A stretch of DNA of 64,000 nucleotides from Candidatus Sulfotelmatobacter sp. (lineage in GTDB: Bacteria > Vulcanimicrobiota > Vulcanimicrobiia > Vulcanimicrobiales > Vulcanimicrobiaceae), in assembly GCA_035504415.1 (NCBI GenBank), contig DATJRY010000003.1, positions 99,661 to 163,660 of the forward strand. The letters are read 5' to 3'. The notes under the pieces were generated by a model, which did not search any database, was not told the DNA's origin, and was given only the letters and a program-made list of their open reading frames with translations. Position 1 is the first letter of the stretch; each line of letters opens with the position of its first letter. Both the position numbers and the translations under genes were made by a program. Shown piece after piece: positions 25,833-34,286 of the stretch.

Positions 25833-26360
25833 CTAGTTCCGCGAGGGGAAGATGCCGACCATGGCGATCAGGAACGTAACGCATAGGTACGGCTGCATGA
25901 TGGAGAACGGCACGTTTCCGCCGGCCGTCGCGATCATGTTCGGGTTCATCGTCGTGTTGGCGGTCGCGTTGGAGTAGATTTCCGGCTTCTGGCCGTTCTG
26001 CTCTGCGCCCGGGAGGTTGTTGGTCGGCGTGATCTGGTTCGAGAGCGAGCTCACCGCGTTCACCGTGTGGGTGTGGATCGGCATGTTGTTGTAGAGCAAC
26101 GTGGTGTTCTCGGTCCCGCCGATCTCGCCGATGACGTACGTTGAAAGCCCGAGACCCGTCCCTTGGTGCAGCGGCACTCGGCTCTGCATGTTGGGGAGCT
26201 GGAACGTGCTCACGCCATTGCCGCCGTAGTAGGTGCCGATGACGGAGAACAGCGCCGTGTATGAGGAAATCGAGAGGGTCTGGCCGTTGCACATCTGCCA
26301 GCCGCGTATCGCGAAGTTCCCGCCGAACATCATGATGCTGCCGAGATAGGGTTGACTCAT
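25833..26360 (-). CDS. Phage tail-collar domain protein (Mdp-like), cluster A copy 1
   Basis: A 175-residue paralogue of the adjacent collar gene. Motifs: GSIMMFGGNFAIRGWQMCNG, ALFSVIGTYYGGNG, FQLPNMQSRVPLHQG, a His pair in MPIHTHTVN, and an end reading PYLCVTFLIAMVGIFPSRN. The two copies share almost the same Asn/Gln-rich middle (SSLSNQITPTN.LPGAEQNGQ). The typical CNGQ element and the terminal GIFPSRN are intact. It lies 122 bases downstream of the lipoprotein gene and may be part of the same transcript. The products are likely surface or extracellular, but no export signal is visible. Confidence 0.85.
   Translation of the reverse strand: MSQPYLGSIMMFGGNFAIRGWQMCNGQTLSISSYTALFSVIGTYYGGNGVSTFQLPNMQSRVPLHQGTGLGLSTYVIGEIGGTENTTLLYNNMPIHTHTVNAVSSLSNQITPTNNLPGAEQNGQKPEIYSNATANTTMNPNMIATAGGNVPFSIMQPYLCVTFLIAMVGIFPSRN
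25967..26064. repeat. 98-bp near-identical block shared with 25424-25521
   Basis: Partner of the block at 25424-25521, offset by 543 bases. Three substitutions in 98 bases, no gaps. It lies in the matching position of the upstream collar gene. Confidence 0.8.
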
Positions 26361-26482
26361 CCGCTACAAACCTTTCGCCGGAGAGGGAGGTGGTCGTATG
26401 GTCTGTGTGCTGCGGGACACGAGAGTCTGCGGGAGCCGGTGCCCGAGGCCGGCTCGCGCTGGTTACCTGGTCTCGAACGGCT

Positions 26483-28696
26483 CTAGAACGAGACCGCCGA
26501 GTCGGAGACGACATAGCAGTTGGGGGATTCGCCGCTGCAACTGCTCGCGAAGTCGGTGGTCGCCGAGTGCGGGCTCCCGCTGATCTGCGTTCCGGACGGC
26601 GTGAACTCGTACAGGTTGACGAAGATCGACGTTCCCGCCTGGTTCGGGCCGCTGTCGGTGGCGACCAGGTTGTCGCCGGGGATGAAGTGCATCGACGTGA
26701 ATGCCTGGAAGCCGGGGTTCACCGTGGCGCCCGTCGTCCAGCCGGTGCCGGGATTGTGGAACCACGTGATTTCGTCGGTGGTGCCGTTGTACCAGGCGAC
26801 GGCGACGGAGGTGCCGTCGCGCGATACCGCGACGTATTCCGGCAGCCCGGCGACCGAGCCGACCGAGACCGGGGCGTTGAGGCTCGCGCCGGTCGTTCCG
26901 TTGCGGGTGAGTTCGATGACGTTCGCAGAGCCGCCGGTCGTCGCGTTGACGTAGATCAGCGACTGGCGCCCGTTGTCCCAGGCCAGAACCGGGATGGCCG
27001 GGTCGTTGCCCGAGACGCTGGTGATGTACGGGCTCGAGATGTCTTGCTCGACGCCGTTCGCCCCGGTCGTGACGACGATCTCGTCGGGGGTCGCGTCGTC
27101 GACGTTCGCGATGTCGAAGGCATACCCGAACACGGTACCGGAGGCGTTGTCGAGGACGGCCACGCTCGGGAATTGGAGCTCCGTCGGCGAGTACCAATTA
27201 CCGCTCGCCTCGAGCGAACTCGTCCAGTTGGTCACCGACGAGCCGCCCTGCGGGATGAAGCTCAGCCACGGCGTGTCGCCGGGCGTCGCGTAGTAGAAGT
27301 TGTTCATCCCGACGGCCCCGCTCTGCGTCGCGGTGCCGATCGAGACGTCGAAGCCGAAGTTGCTTCCGGTGTTGGGCGGGCTGCCGACGGTGCTCAGCGT
27401 TCCGAACGTCTGCGTCCCGCTGTTGTACGTCGTCGAGTAGACGTGGTAATTCGCTTGGTCGGCTATGAAGAGATCATCGCGCGTGTCGAAGCGCCCGTAG
27501 GTGTAGCTCTTGGTCGTCGTCGCGAGGACCTGAGTCGGGTCGCCGAGCGAGGTGTTGTAGGTGACCAGCTCGCACGTCTCGGTCGCATTGCCGTTGCAGC
27601 CGAGCGGGGCGATGAGGGTCACTGCGATCGTCACACTCCACGATGCGGTCGAGGGCCCGAGATTGTCGCTGTAGTGGTAGACGTTGGCACCGCTGCTGTG
27701 CGCGTGCGACAACCCCGTCGACACCGTGATCGTCGTCCCCGACACCCCGGTGACCAGCGCCTTCTCGGTGAGGACCGTCGTCCCCGAGAACGCGAGCTCG
27801 TCGATCACCAAGTACTGGCCGATGAAGATTCCGCTCGCCGAACTGACGGTGAAGCTCGTCGCGCCGGCGCTGGGCGAGGAGGCCAACGTGGTGGTGACGT
27901 TTCTGGTGCCCGCCGGGTCGGCCGCCACCGCGAACGTGAACGAGGTGCAGCTCGAGCCGGGCGTCAGCGTCAGCGTCGCGCCGCTCACCGACGTGGTCGA
28001 GCCGCTGCAACCGGTCACGGCGGCGTTGTTCGCGAACGTCGGCAGTCCGGGCTGGCTGCCGAACGCCGTACCGTGCGCGTCGACGACGGCAAGGGTGTAC
28101 GACTCCGCGCTCGTGCCGTTTTGGGCGAAGCTCGTCCCGGAGGTTTGCGTGTTGGCGGTGATCGCACCGGGGTTGGCGTCGAGCGTGATCGGGGAGGCGA
28201 CCGAGCCAAAGGTGTTGGCATGCCCTTCGACGACCGTCGCGCTGTAGAGCGTCTCCGCGAGCAAGTTGCTGCTGGCGTCCTCGATGCTGATCTGGGTCTC
28301 GTCCGTGCCGATCGGCATCTGCGCCGTGACCGTGCAGGTGTAGTCGCCGGCGCTGACCGTCGAACACGACCCGGAACCGGGTGTGAGCGTCGAGGTCTGC
28401 GCCGCATCGCTGACGGGAGAACCGCCGACCTCCAGGACCTGCACGGCGACCGTATGCGCCGTCGCCGGAATGTAGGCGGGGCCGCGGCGGCCCGCGGCCG
28501 CGGAGGTCGTGGGCGCCGGAATCGTCAGGGTCAGCGTGGCCGGTGCGCGCTGCCCCGAATAGGTGGGCGCCGTCGAGGTGCCGGTGGGTGCGGGGTACGG
28601 CTGCGGCAGGGCATGTGAGCCGCCACCCGCACAACCCGTCGCCAGCGCGACCAACGTGCCGAGCGAGGCGGACCATACCAAAGAACGCAACTGCAC
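26483..28696 (-). CDS. Large Ig/propeller-like lipoprotein heading tail-collar cluster A
   Basis: A 737-residue lipoprotein. Start GTG 28696 is chosen because gggaagg lies 7 bases upstream and gives a proper signal (QLRSLVWSASLGTLVALATGC) with lipobox ALATGC. The N-terminal part has a domain pattern shared with the lipoprotein of cluster B: an R[RS]-[GS]-P-x-Y-[IM] motif, then GDYTCTV...PIG. The rest is Ser/Thr/Gly/Asn-rich and beta-prone. The last ~300 residues suggest propeller-like blades (DDLFIADQANYHVYSTTY, WDNGRQSLIYVNATTG, YVAVSRDGTSVAVAWYNG). It is probably anchored to a membrane and exposed. Cysteines are sparse and paired (CSTV...CTV). It precedes two collar genes. Function unknown; a surface scaffold or adhesin is a guess. 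Confidence 0.75.
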   Translation of the reverse strand: MQLRSLVWSASLGTLVALATGCAGGGSHALPQPYPAPTGTSTAPTYSGQRAPATLTLTIPAPTTSAAAGRRGPAYIPATAHTVAVQVLEVGGSPVSDAAQTSTLTPGSGSCSTVSAGDYTCTVTAQMPIGTDETQISIEDASSNLLAETLYSATVVEGHANTFGSVASPITLDANPGAITANTQTSGTSFAQNGTSAESYTLAVVDAHGTAFGSQPGLPTFANNAAVTGCSGSTTSVSGATLTLTPGSSCTSFTFAVAADPAGTRNVTTTLASSPSAGATSFTVSSASGIFIGQYLVIDELAFSGTTVLTEKALVTGVSGTTITVSTGLSHAHSSGANVYHYSDNLGPSTASWSVTIAVTLIAPLGCNGNATETCELVTYNTSLGDPTQVLATTTKSYTYGRFDTRDDLFIADQANYHVYSTTYNSGTQTFGTLSTVGSPPNTGSNFGFDVSIGTATQSGAVGMNNFYYATPGDTPWLSFIPQGGSSVTNWTSSLEASGNWYSPTELQFPSVAVLDNASGTVFGYAFDIANVDDATPDEIVVTTGANGVEQDISSPYITSVSGNDPAIPVLAWDNGRQSLIYVNATTGGSANVIELTRNGTTGASLNAPVSVGSVAGLPEYVAVSRDGTSVAVAWYNGTTDEITWFHNPGTGWTTGATVNPGFQAFTSMHFIPGDNLVATDSGPNQAGTSIFVNLYEFTPSGTQISGSPHSATTDFASSCSGESPNCYVVSDSAVSF

Positions 28697-28884
28697 GAAG
28701 AAACCTTCCCGGTCAAGGTTAGCCGCACGCACCCGGGGGCGCGAATCAGCGCGGGTCTTCGAGGGGCCCCGAAGATCGCATGGAGATCGGTTTCGCGGCG
28801 CGCCCCGGTGCTCCTTGGCTGCTTGCCGCCGCTAGGTTGATAGAACAGAGGAAAAGTGGGACTCCGGGAGCGGATAAGAGGGAC

Positions 28885-29166
28885 ATGGATCGTGCGGGTT
28901 CCCTCTCTCGGGGCGCGGCGCTCCGTCTGGTAGCGGCTCTTCCTGGAGTGCTGCTCGGCGTTGCCCCGGTCCTCGCCAACGCGCAAAGTATCGAGTCTCT
29001 CAAGCAGAAGTACCGGTTTCAGGGACGCTCGCGCGGCAGCCAGGCGTGCCGGAACTGCGCGCACTTCACCAAGACGATCGGTGCCGCAGGAACGTGTTCG
29101 GTCTTGCAGACCCGTGTAACCCGGTATTCTTGGTGCACGGCCTGGAGCCCGAAGACCACCACCTGA
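28885..29166 (+). CDS. HiPIP-like high-potential iron-sulfur protein
   Basis: A 93-residue exported protein with a basic N-terminus and hydrophobic segment (RLVAALPGVLLGVAPVLANA) ending in a signal-peptidase-like ANA. The mature part has four cysteines, C55-x2-C58-x12-C71-x12-C84, and the closing pattern YSWCTAWSPK, matching the CxxC...GxC...GWCxxxxPK layout of HiPIPs. These carry one [4Fe-4S] cluster and shuttle electrons in the periplasm. The N-terminal RSRGSQACRNCAHF resembles the YVCNC-type entry of the family. Start ATG 28885 follows aagaggg. gatC begins 69 bases after the stop, so the gene may share a transcript with gatCAB, though a functional link is not obvious. No Tat twin-Arg is clear, although HiPIPs are usually Tat substrates. 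Confidence 0.7.
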   Translation: MDRAGSLSRGAALRLVAALPGVLLGVAPVLANAQSIESLKQKYRFQGRSRGSQACRNCAHFTKTIGAAGTCSVLQTRVTRYSWCTAWSPKTTT

Positions 29167-29234
29167 TCGTCGTCTGTCCGCCGGCGCCCGAGCTCGGCGG
29201 AGGGCGGGTCGCGAGCCGCGAACGATTCTTGGTC

Positions 29235-29537
29235 ATGGCATCGGACCGGATCGATATCCGCCACGTCGCGAAGCTCGCACGGTTGGCGCTCACGGAGGAC
29301 GAGGTCGCGCTCTACGGCGCGCAGCTCGGCAACCTCATGTCGCACGTCGACGCGCTGGCGCAACTCGACACCGCCGAGGTCCCGGCCACGGCCCAAGTGA
29401 TCCCCTCCCGCAACGTCCAGCGGGCCGATGCGCTGCGGCCCGAGACGATGCTGACCCGCGAGGCCGCTCTGGCCAACGCGCCGCAGGCGCAGCTCGGGTT
29501 CTTCCGCGTTCCCCGCATCATCGGCGAGGAGGGCTAG
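29235..29537 (+). CDS. gatC: Asp/Glu-tRNA amidotransferase subunit C (GatC)
   Basis: A 100-residue GatC, the linker subunit that clamps GatA and GatB. Family hallmarks: an N-terminal IDIRHVAKLARLALTEDEV, the helix YGAQLGNLMSHVDALAQLD, and the C-terminal extended part with NVQRADALRPETMLTREAALANAPQ cut by the typical ...FFRVPRII ending. Start is ATG 29235; the frame is open further upstream but the family begins here. gatA begins on the base after the stop. A weak ribosome-binding site suggests coupling to upstream translation. Confidence 0.93.
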   Translation: MASDRIDIRHVAKLARLALTEDEVALYGAQLGNLMSHVDALAQLDTAEVPATAQVIPSRNVQRADALRPETMLTREAALANAPQAQLGFFRVPRIIGEEG

Positions 29538-31049
29538 GTGGACCCGATCCGCGACTCGGCCGCCGCCATCGCGCGCGCGGTCAACGCCCATGAGGTCAGC
29601 GCCGCCGAGGTCGCCGAGACCGTCCTGGCGCACGTCGAGCGCGCCGACGCGAGCCTGCTGGCGTTCCGGACCCTGACGCCCGAGCTGCTGCGCGAGCAGG
29701 CCCGGCTGGTCGACGCACGCCTGGCGGCCGGCGAGACGCTGCCGCTGGCCGGCGTCCCGGTGGCGCTCAAGGACAACCTCTGCGTGACCGGTACCAGGAC
29801 GACGGCCGGCTCGAAGATCCTCGAGAGCTTCGTCGCGCCGTACACGGCGACGGCGGTCTCGAAGCTGCTGGCGGCGGGCGCGCTGCCGGTCGGAAAGACC
29901 AACCTCGACGAGTTCGCGATGGGCTCCTCGGGCGAGAACTCGGCCTTCGAGAAGCCCCGCAACCCCTACGACCTCGACCGCGTCCCGGGCGGGTCGTCCG
30001 CCGGCAGCGCGGCCGCCGTCGGCGGGTTCGAGACGCCGATCTCGCTGGGCAGCGACACGGGCGGGTCGATCCGCGAGCCGGCCGCGTTCTGCAACATCGT
30101 CGGCTTCAAGCCGACCTACGGCCGCGTCTCGCGCTACGGGCTGATCGCCTTCGCGTCCTCGCTCGACCAGATCGGGCCGTTCGCGCGCACCGTCGAGGAC
30201 GCCGCGCTGACCTACGACGCGATCGCCGGCCACGACCCGCTCGACGCCACCAGCGTCGACCGCGTCGCCGAGCCGACCGCGAGCGGGCTGCGCACGGATT
30301 TGCGGGGCGTGCGGGTCGGCATCGTCAAGCAGTTCGATCTGGCCTCGCTGGCGCCGGACGTGCGGGCGTGCTATGAAGCCGCGTACGCCGACCTCGAGCG
30401 GCTCGGCGCGACGCTGGTCGAGGTGGAGTTGCCGACGGCCGACTACGGCGTCGCCACGTATTACTTGATCGCGCCGGCGGAATGCTCGTCGAACTTGGCG
30501 CGCTTCGACGGCGTGCGCTACGGCCTGCGCGTCGACGGCGCCGACGTCGGCGAGATGTACGAGCGCACCCGCGAAGCCGGCTTCGGCCCCGAGGTGAAGC
30601 GCCGCATCCTGATCGGGACGTACGCGCTCTCGTCGGGTTACTACGACGCCTACTATCTCAAGGCGCAGAAGGCGCGGACGAAGTTCGCGCAGGACTTCGC
30701 GCGCGCGTTCGAGCGCTGCGACGTCATCGCGTCGCCGGCCGCTTCGACGCCGGCTTTCACGTTCAACGCGAAGTCCGATCCCGTCTCGATGTATCTGATG
30801 GACTACTATACGATCCCGATCTCGCTGGCCGGTCTGCCTTCGCTCAGCGTGCCGTGCGGCGCGGTCGTCCCCGAGGACGGGACGCGGCCGATGCCGCTGG
30901 GTCTGCAGCTGGCGACACCGCTGTTCGCGGAGCGCGAGCTGCTCGGCATCGCCCACGCCTACGAGCGCGCAACCCAACACGCCCAGAAGTTGACGCCGGT
31001 GACAGAAAGCACTATGTCGTTGCGCGCGCCCTCGGGGAATCTCGCATGA
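29538..31049 (+). CDS. gatA: Asp/Glu-tRNA amidotransferase subunit A (GatA)
   Basis: GatA is the amidase that releases ammonia from glutamine for transamidation of Glu-tRNA(Gln) and/or Asp-tRNA(Asn). The 503-residue product has the Ser-cisSer-Lys triad of amidases: Lys78 (VALKDN), cis-Ser153 in GGSSAG and nucleophile Ser177 in DTGGSIREPA. FKPTYGRVSRYGLIAFASSLDQ and YYTIPISLAGLPSLSVP also match. Start is GTG 29538, immediately after gatC. The stop overlaps gatB by 4 bases (ATGA). The last ~10 residues (SLRAPSGNLA) are an unremarkable tail. Presence of GatCAB means Gln-tRNA and possibly Asn-tRNA are made by the indirect route. Confidence 0.96.
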   Translation: MDPIRDSAAAIARAVNAHEVSAAEVAETVLAHVERADASLLAFRTLTPELLREQARLVDARLAAGETLPLAGVPVALKDNLCVTGTRTTAGSKILESFVAPYTATAVSKLLAAGALPVGKTNLDEFAMGSSGENSAFEKPRNPYDLDRVPGGSSAGSAAAVGGFETPISLGSDTGGSIREPAAFCNIVGFKPTYGRVSRYGLIAFASSLDQIGPFARTVEDAALTYDAIAGHDPLDATSVDRVAEPTASGLRTDLRGVRVGIVKQFDLASLAPDVRACYEAAYADLERLGATLVEVELPTADYGVATYYLIAPAECSSNLARFDGVRYGLRVDGADVGEMYERTREAGFGPEVKRRILIGTYALSSGYYDAYYLKAQKARTKFAQDFARAFERCDVIASPAASTPAFTFNAKSDPVSMYLMDYYTIPISLAGLPSLSVPCGAVVPEDGTRPMPLGLQLATPLFAERELLGIAHAYERATQHAQKLTPVTESTMSLRAPSGNLA

Positions 31050-32578
31050 GCACGATCGATAGCGCGCGCGCGAACGGGGGGCCCCACGCCGAAGGCGTGG
31101 GGGGCGCGGAGCCAGGGGCGGAGCGCCTTTCAAACTGGGAGGCGGTCATCGGGATCGAGTGCCATGTCGAGCTGAAGACCGAGTCGAAGATGTTCTGTGG
31201 GTGCCCGAACCAATTCGGCGGCGCACCGAATACGAACGTCTGTCCCGTGTGTCTCGCGATGCCGGGTGCGTTGCCGGTGCCGAACGCGCTGGCGATCGAG
31301 CACGTCGTTCGCGCCGGGCTGGCGTTCGGGGCGGAGATTCCCGAGCACTCGAAGTTCGACCGGAAGAACTACTTCTATCCGGACATGCCCAAGAACTATC
31401 AGATCTCGCAGTACGACATGCCGCTCACCCAAGGCGGCGTGGTGAAGTACTGGCTCGAGGACGGGACGCGCGGCTCGTGCCGCTTGACCCGCATCCATCT
31501 CGAAGAGGACACCGGGAAGTCGACCCACGCCAGTGCCGACGGCCGGCTGGCCGGCGCGACCTCGTCGCTGGTCGACTTCAACCGTGCCGGCGTGCCGCTG
31601 ATGGAGTGCGTCGGCGAGCCCGACCTGCGCAGCGCCGACGAAGCGGTCGCGTTCCTCGAGACGCTGGCGCGCACATTCCGCGAGCTGGGCGTCTCGGACG
31701 TCAAGATGGAAGAAGGCTCGCTGCGCTGCGACGCCAACGTCTCGGTCCGCCTGCGCGGCGCGACCGAGTACGGCACCAAGGCCGAGATCAAGAACATGAA
31801 CTCGTTTCGCAGCGTGCGGCGCGCGATCGTCTCCGAGATCGCGCGGCAGATCGCCGTGATCGAGAGCGGCGGGCGCGTGATCCAAGAGACGCGCGGCTGG
31901 GACGAAGGCGCGGGCGTCACGCGCAGCCAGCGCTCGAAGGAACAGGCGCACGACTACCGCTACTTCCCCGATCCGGATTTGGTGCCGCTCGACATCGCGC
32001 GCGGCGACGTCGACCGGCTGCGGACCGCGCTGCCGACGACGCCCTACGCGCGCTTCGAGCGTTATCTCGACGACTACGGGATCGACGTCAAGCGCGCGAC
32101 GCAGCTGGTCGACGACGCGCGGCTCTCGGCGTTCTACGACGCGACGGTGTCGATCTCGAACAACCCGCTGGGGACGCTGGCGTTCGTGCTGGGCGACCTC
32201 TCGCGGTTGGCGAACGAGTCGGGCACGCACGTCGCCGACGGCAAGGTCACGCCGCCGGCGCTGGCCGAGCTGGTCGCCCTGACCTCGTCGAACGCGATCA
32301 ACTCCAAGGCCGCCAAACAGGTGCTCGAGACGCTGTGGGCCGAGGGCGGCTCGGCCAAGGCGATCGTCGAGCGCGAGGGACTGGCACAGGTCAGCGATCG
32401 CGGCGCAATCGAGAAGATCGTCGACGAGGTGTTGGCCGCCAACGCGCAGTCGGTCGCCGACTACAAGGCCGGCAAGACCAACGTGCTCGGCTTCCTGACC
32501 GGCGCGGTGATGAAGGCCTCGAAAGGCAAAGCCAACCCGCCGCTGGTGCAAGAGCTGCTCAAAGAGAAGCTCGGCTGA
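31046..32578 (+). CDS. gatB: Asp/Glu-tRNA amidotransferase subunit B (GatB), with repeat-encoded N-terminal insertion
   Basis: GatB binds and phosphorylates the mis-charged tRNA. The 510-residue product has the expected core: VIGIECHVELKTESKMFC, a four-Cys zinc site (CGCP...CPVC), PDMPKNYQISQYDMP, HLEEDTGKS, DFNRAGVPLMECV, and the C-terminal helical/YqeY-like tail. The odd part is residues about 11-30: these are encoded by a 57-bp palindromic repeat inserted in frame between the initiator region and the WEAVIGIE core, giving a Gly/Glu/Ala-rich stretch (GGPHAEGVGGAEPGAE). GatB normally has only a few residues before this core, so the insert should be tolerated on the surface. The ATG at 31046 overlaps the gatA stop. 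Confidence 0.95.
   Translation: MSTIDSARANGGPHAEGVGGAEPGAERLSNWEAVIGIECHVELKTESKMFCGCPNQFGGAPNTNVCPVCLAMPGALPVPNALAIEHVVRAGLAFGAEIPEHSKFDRKNYFYPDMPKNYQISQYDMPLTQGGVVKYWLEDGTRGSCRLTRIHLEEDTGKSTHASADGRLAGATSSLVDFNRAGVPLMECVGEPDLRSADEAVAFLETLARTFRELGVSDVKMEEGSLRCDANVSVRLRGATEYGTKAEIKNMNSFRSVRRAIVSEIARQIAVIESGGRVIQETRGWDEGAGVTRSQRSKEQAHDYRYFPDPDLVPLDIARGDVDRLRTALPTTPYARFERYLDDYGIDVKRATQLVDDARLSAFYDATVSISNNPLGTLAFVLGDLSRLANESGTHVADGKVTPPALAELVALTSSNAINSKAAKQVLETLWAEGGSAKAIVEREGLAQVSDRGAIEKIVDEVLAANAQSVADYKAGKTNVLGFLTGAVMKASKGKANPPLVQELLKEKLG
31077..31133 (+). repeat. 57-bp palindromic repeat, copy 2 (inside the gatB coding region)
   Basis: This copy matches 16506-16562 at 53 of 57 bases. CCCCACGCC (31082-31090), a GAA loop and GGCGTGGGG (31094-31102) make a perfect 9-bp hairpin; the single stem difference from copy 1 leaves the pairing intact. 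The element is a multiple of three long and keeps gatB in frame. It behaves like the Rickettsia palindromic elements, which also insert into genes. Confidence 0.85.
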
Positions 32579-32600
32579 TCGCGGCGCGGCGGGTGCGCGA

Positions 32601-33131
32601 GTGATCGAGACGGCGCGGCTGCTGCTGCGCGAGCCCGAACCCGGCGACGCCCAGGCGTTGCGTGACTATCGCGTGCGCAACGCCGAGCGCTTCGACCGCT
32701 GGGACCCCTCGCTCGGCGACCAGGTCGAACGGCACCTGGAGTGGATTGAGTACGTGCGCGGCCGGCGCTACGAGGGTCGCGCGGCGACCTTCGTCGGCTT
32801 CGATCGCGCCGCCGTCGACGGCAAACCGATCGTCACCGTCGGCCTCTCGGGCTTCGGTTCCGATCCGCCGGCCGCGATGGTCGACTACACGCTCGACGCC
32901 GGCTACGAGGGACGCGGCTACGCCTCGGAGGCCGTGCGCGGCGTCCTCGACTACGCGGCGCGCGAGCTGGGGATGCGGCAGTTCAGCGCGACCTACGATC
33001 CGGCCAATCTGCGCAGCGGCGCACTCTTGCAGCGGCTCGGTTTTCAGATCGTCGCGCAGACGCCCGGCCTGCCGGGAATGATGCGCGCGCAAGTGTTGGC
33101 GGTGCTGGTCGGGGAGCCGCGTGTCGGCTGA
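32601..33131 (+). CDS. GNAT acetyltransferase, RimJ/RimL-like
   Basis: A 176-residue GNAT-fold protein. It starts with the RimJ/RimL-type strand ETARLLLREPEPGDAQAL, and has the acetyl-CoA loop in YEGRGYASEAVRGVLDYA (Q/RxxGxG/A type: EGRGYA) and a late FSATYDPANLRSGALLQRLGF, the usual N..S...L.K.GF element. It would acetylate an N-terminal or small-molecule amine; the target is unknown. Start is GTG 32601, 22 bases after gatB. It overlaps the next gene's start by 11 bases. With the following two genes it forms a compact operon trailing gatCAB. Confidence 0.82.
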   Translation: MIETARLLLREPEPGDAQALRDYRVRNAERFDRWDPSLGDQVERHLEWIEYVRGRRYEGRAATFVGFDRAAVDGKPIVTVGLSGFGSDPPAAMVDYTLDAGYEGRGYASEAVRGVLDYAARELGMRQFSATYDPANLRSGALLQRLGFQIVAQTPGLPGMMRAQVLAVLVGEPRVG

Positions 33132-33327
33132 CGGGCTCGCGGCACTCCGCGCGCTCGTCGCCGCCGATGAAGACTGCGCCCGCGGCCTCGCGTCGGTGCC
33201 CGACGAGGCGTGCGCCGAGGCGGTGCTGCGACTCGCCGTGGAGCGTGGCCTGGACGTCACGCCGGCGGACCTCGACGCCGCGCGTGCGCAGGCTGCGTAC
33301 GCGTGGAACCTGCGATGGATCGCCTGA
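33121..33327 (+). CDS. Nif11-like small protein
   Basis: A 68-residue product from GTG 33121. The pattern LAALRALVAADEDCARGL, then DEACAEAVLRLAVERGLDVTPADL, resembles the Nif11 domain (a helix with Dp-L, then an A-x-x-x-G[FL] element and a final TPADL). Nif11 domains serve as leader peptides of many ribosomally made, modified peptides. Here, however, the part after the domain is only ~14 residues (ending WNLRWIA) with no double-Gly cleavage site and no Cys/Ser/Thr, so it is more likely a free-standing or partner protein than a peptide precursor. It overlaps the upstream acetyltransferase by 11 bases and the downstream gene by 13 bases. Confidence 0.55.
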   Translation: MSADGLAALRALVAADEDCARGLASVPDEACAEAVLRLAVERGLDVTPADLDAARAQAAYAWNLRWIA

Positions 33328-34265
33328 CGGCCGACCTGCGCGGCTGGACGCCGGTCCACCTCGCGATCCGCAGCGGGCCGCCGACGATCACCTGGGCGCG
33401 CCTGGGGGGGCCGCCGCGCCAACCGTTCTTCGAGCTCGACGCCGACCGCGCGATGCGCCGGCCGTTCAACGCGGTGTTCGCCGTGCGCACGCCGCTCGAC
33501 GTCCTCGACGCGCTGGTCGACGACGCGGCGGCGCACCTGCCGGCCGGCTTCGTCTTCCACCAGTCGCGCGCGGGCTCGACGCTGATCGCCCGCATGCTCA
33601 TGCAGCTCGACGGCGCCGTCGTGCTCTCCGAAGCGCAGCCGCTCGACGCGCTCCTCCACCTGCGGCGGCACGTGCCGGACGCGGTCACGCCGCGGCGGCT
33701 GCACGCGATGCTGCACGCGCTGGCGCGGCCGGCCGGCGAACGCGCGCGGACGTTCGTGAAGTGGGGCGCTTGGCACGCGCTCGAGCTGCCGGTCCTGCGC
33801 GCGGTCTTCCCCGCGGTGCCCTGGGTGTTCGCGTTTCGCGAGCCGCGCGCGCTGCTCGAATCGCAGGCGCGGCAGCTGGGTCCCGAGGCGGTGCCGGGGA
33901 CGATCGATCCGCGATTGTTGGGGATCACCGATCCGGCCGAGCTGGCGGGCGAGGACTACGTGCCGCGCTTCCTCGCGGCGCTCGCGGAGTCGGCGCTGCG
34001 CGAAGACGCCGAACCCGGTGCGTTCGTCGACTACGCGGAGCTGCCGGAGGCGGTGTTCGCGCAGGTGCTGCCGCGCTTCGGCATTACGCCGACCGCCGGC
34101 GAGACCGCCGCGATGCGTGCGGTGACGTCGCGCGACGCAAAGCAGCCGTCCGTTGCCTTCGCGCCGCGCGCGCTCGACGCGGATCCCGAGCGGGACGCGT
34201 GGGCGCGCCGCTGGCTCGATCCGCTCTACGTGCGGCTGCGGACGCGGGGTGCCGCGGCGCGCTGA
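33315..34265 (+). CDS. Sulfotransferase-like P-loop protein
   Basis: A 316-residue protein from ATG 33315, overlapping the Nif11-like gene by 13 bases. The segment FVFHQSRAGSTLIARML around residues 79-95 is a sulfotransferase-type phosphate-binding loop (H-x-SR-x-GST-L-[LI]); later WVFAFREPRALLESQA matches the second PAPS-contact region (R-[DEN]-P...S). The N-terminal ~70 residues are not typical of sulfotransferases. It could transfer sulfate or a related group, or be a non-catalytic relative. The linkage to a Nif11-like protein suggests action on a peptide or amino-acid-derived product, but that is inference. No PAPS synthesis genes are in the window. Confidence 0.6.
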   Translation: MDRLTADLRGWTPVHLAIRSGPPTITWARLGGPPRQPFFELDADRAMRRPFNAVFAVRTPLDVLDALVDDAAAHLPAGFVFHQSRAGSTLIARMLMQLDGAVVLSEAQPLDALLHLRRHVPDAVTPRRLHAMLHALARPAGERARTFVKWGAWHALELPVLRAVFPAVPWVFAFREPRALLESQARQLGPEAVPGTIDPRLLGITDPAELAGEDYVPRFLAALAESALREDAEPGAFVDYAELPEAVFAQVLPRFGITPTAGETAAMRAVTSRDAKQPSVAFAPRALDADPERDAWARRWLDPLYVRLRTRGAAAR

Positions 34266-34286
34266 CGTCGCGCCCGGGACCGGTGC

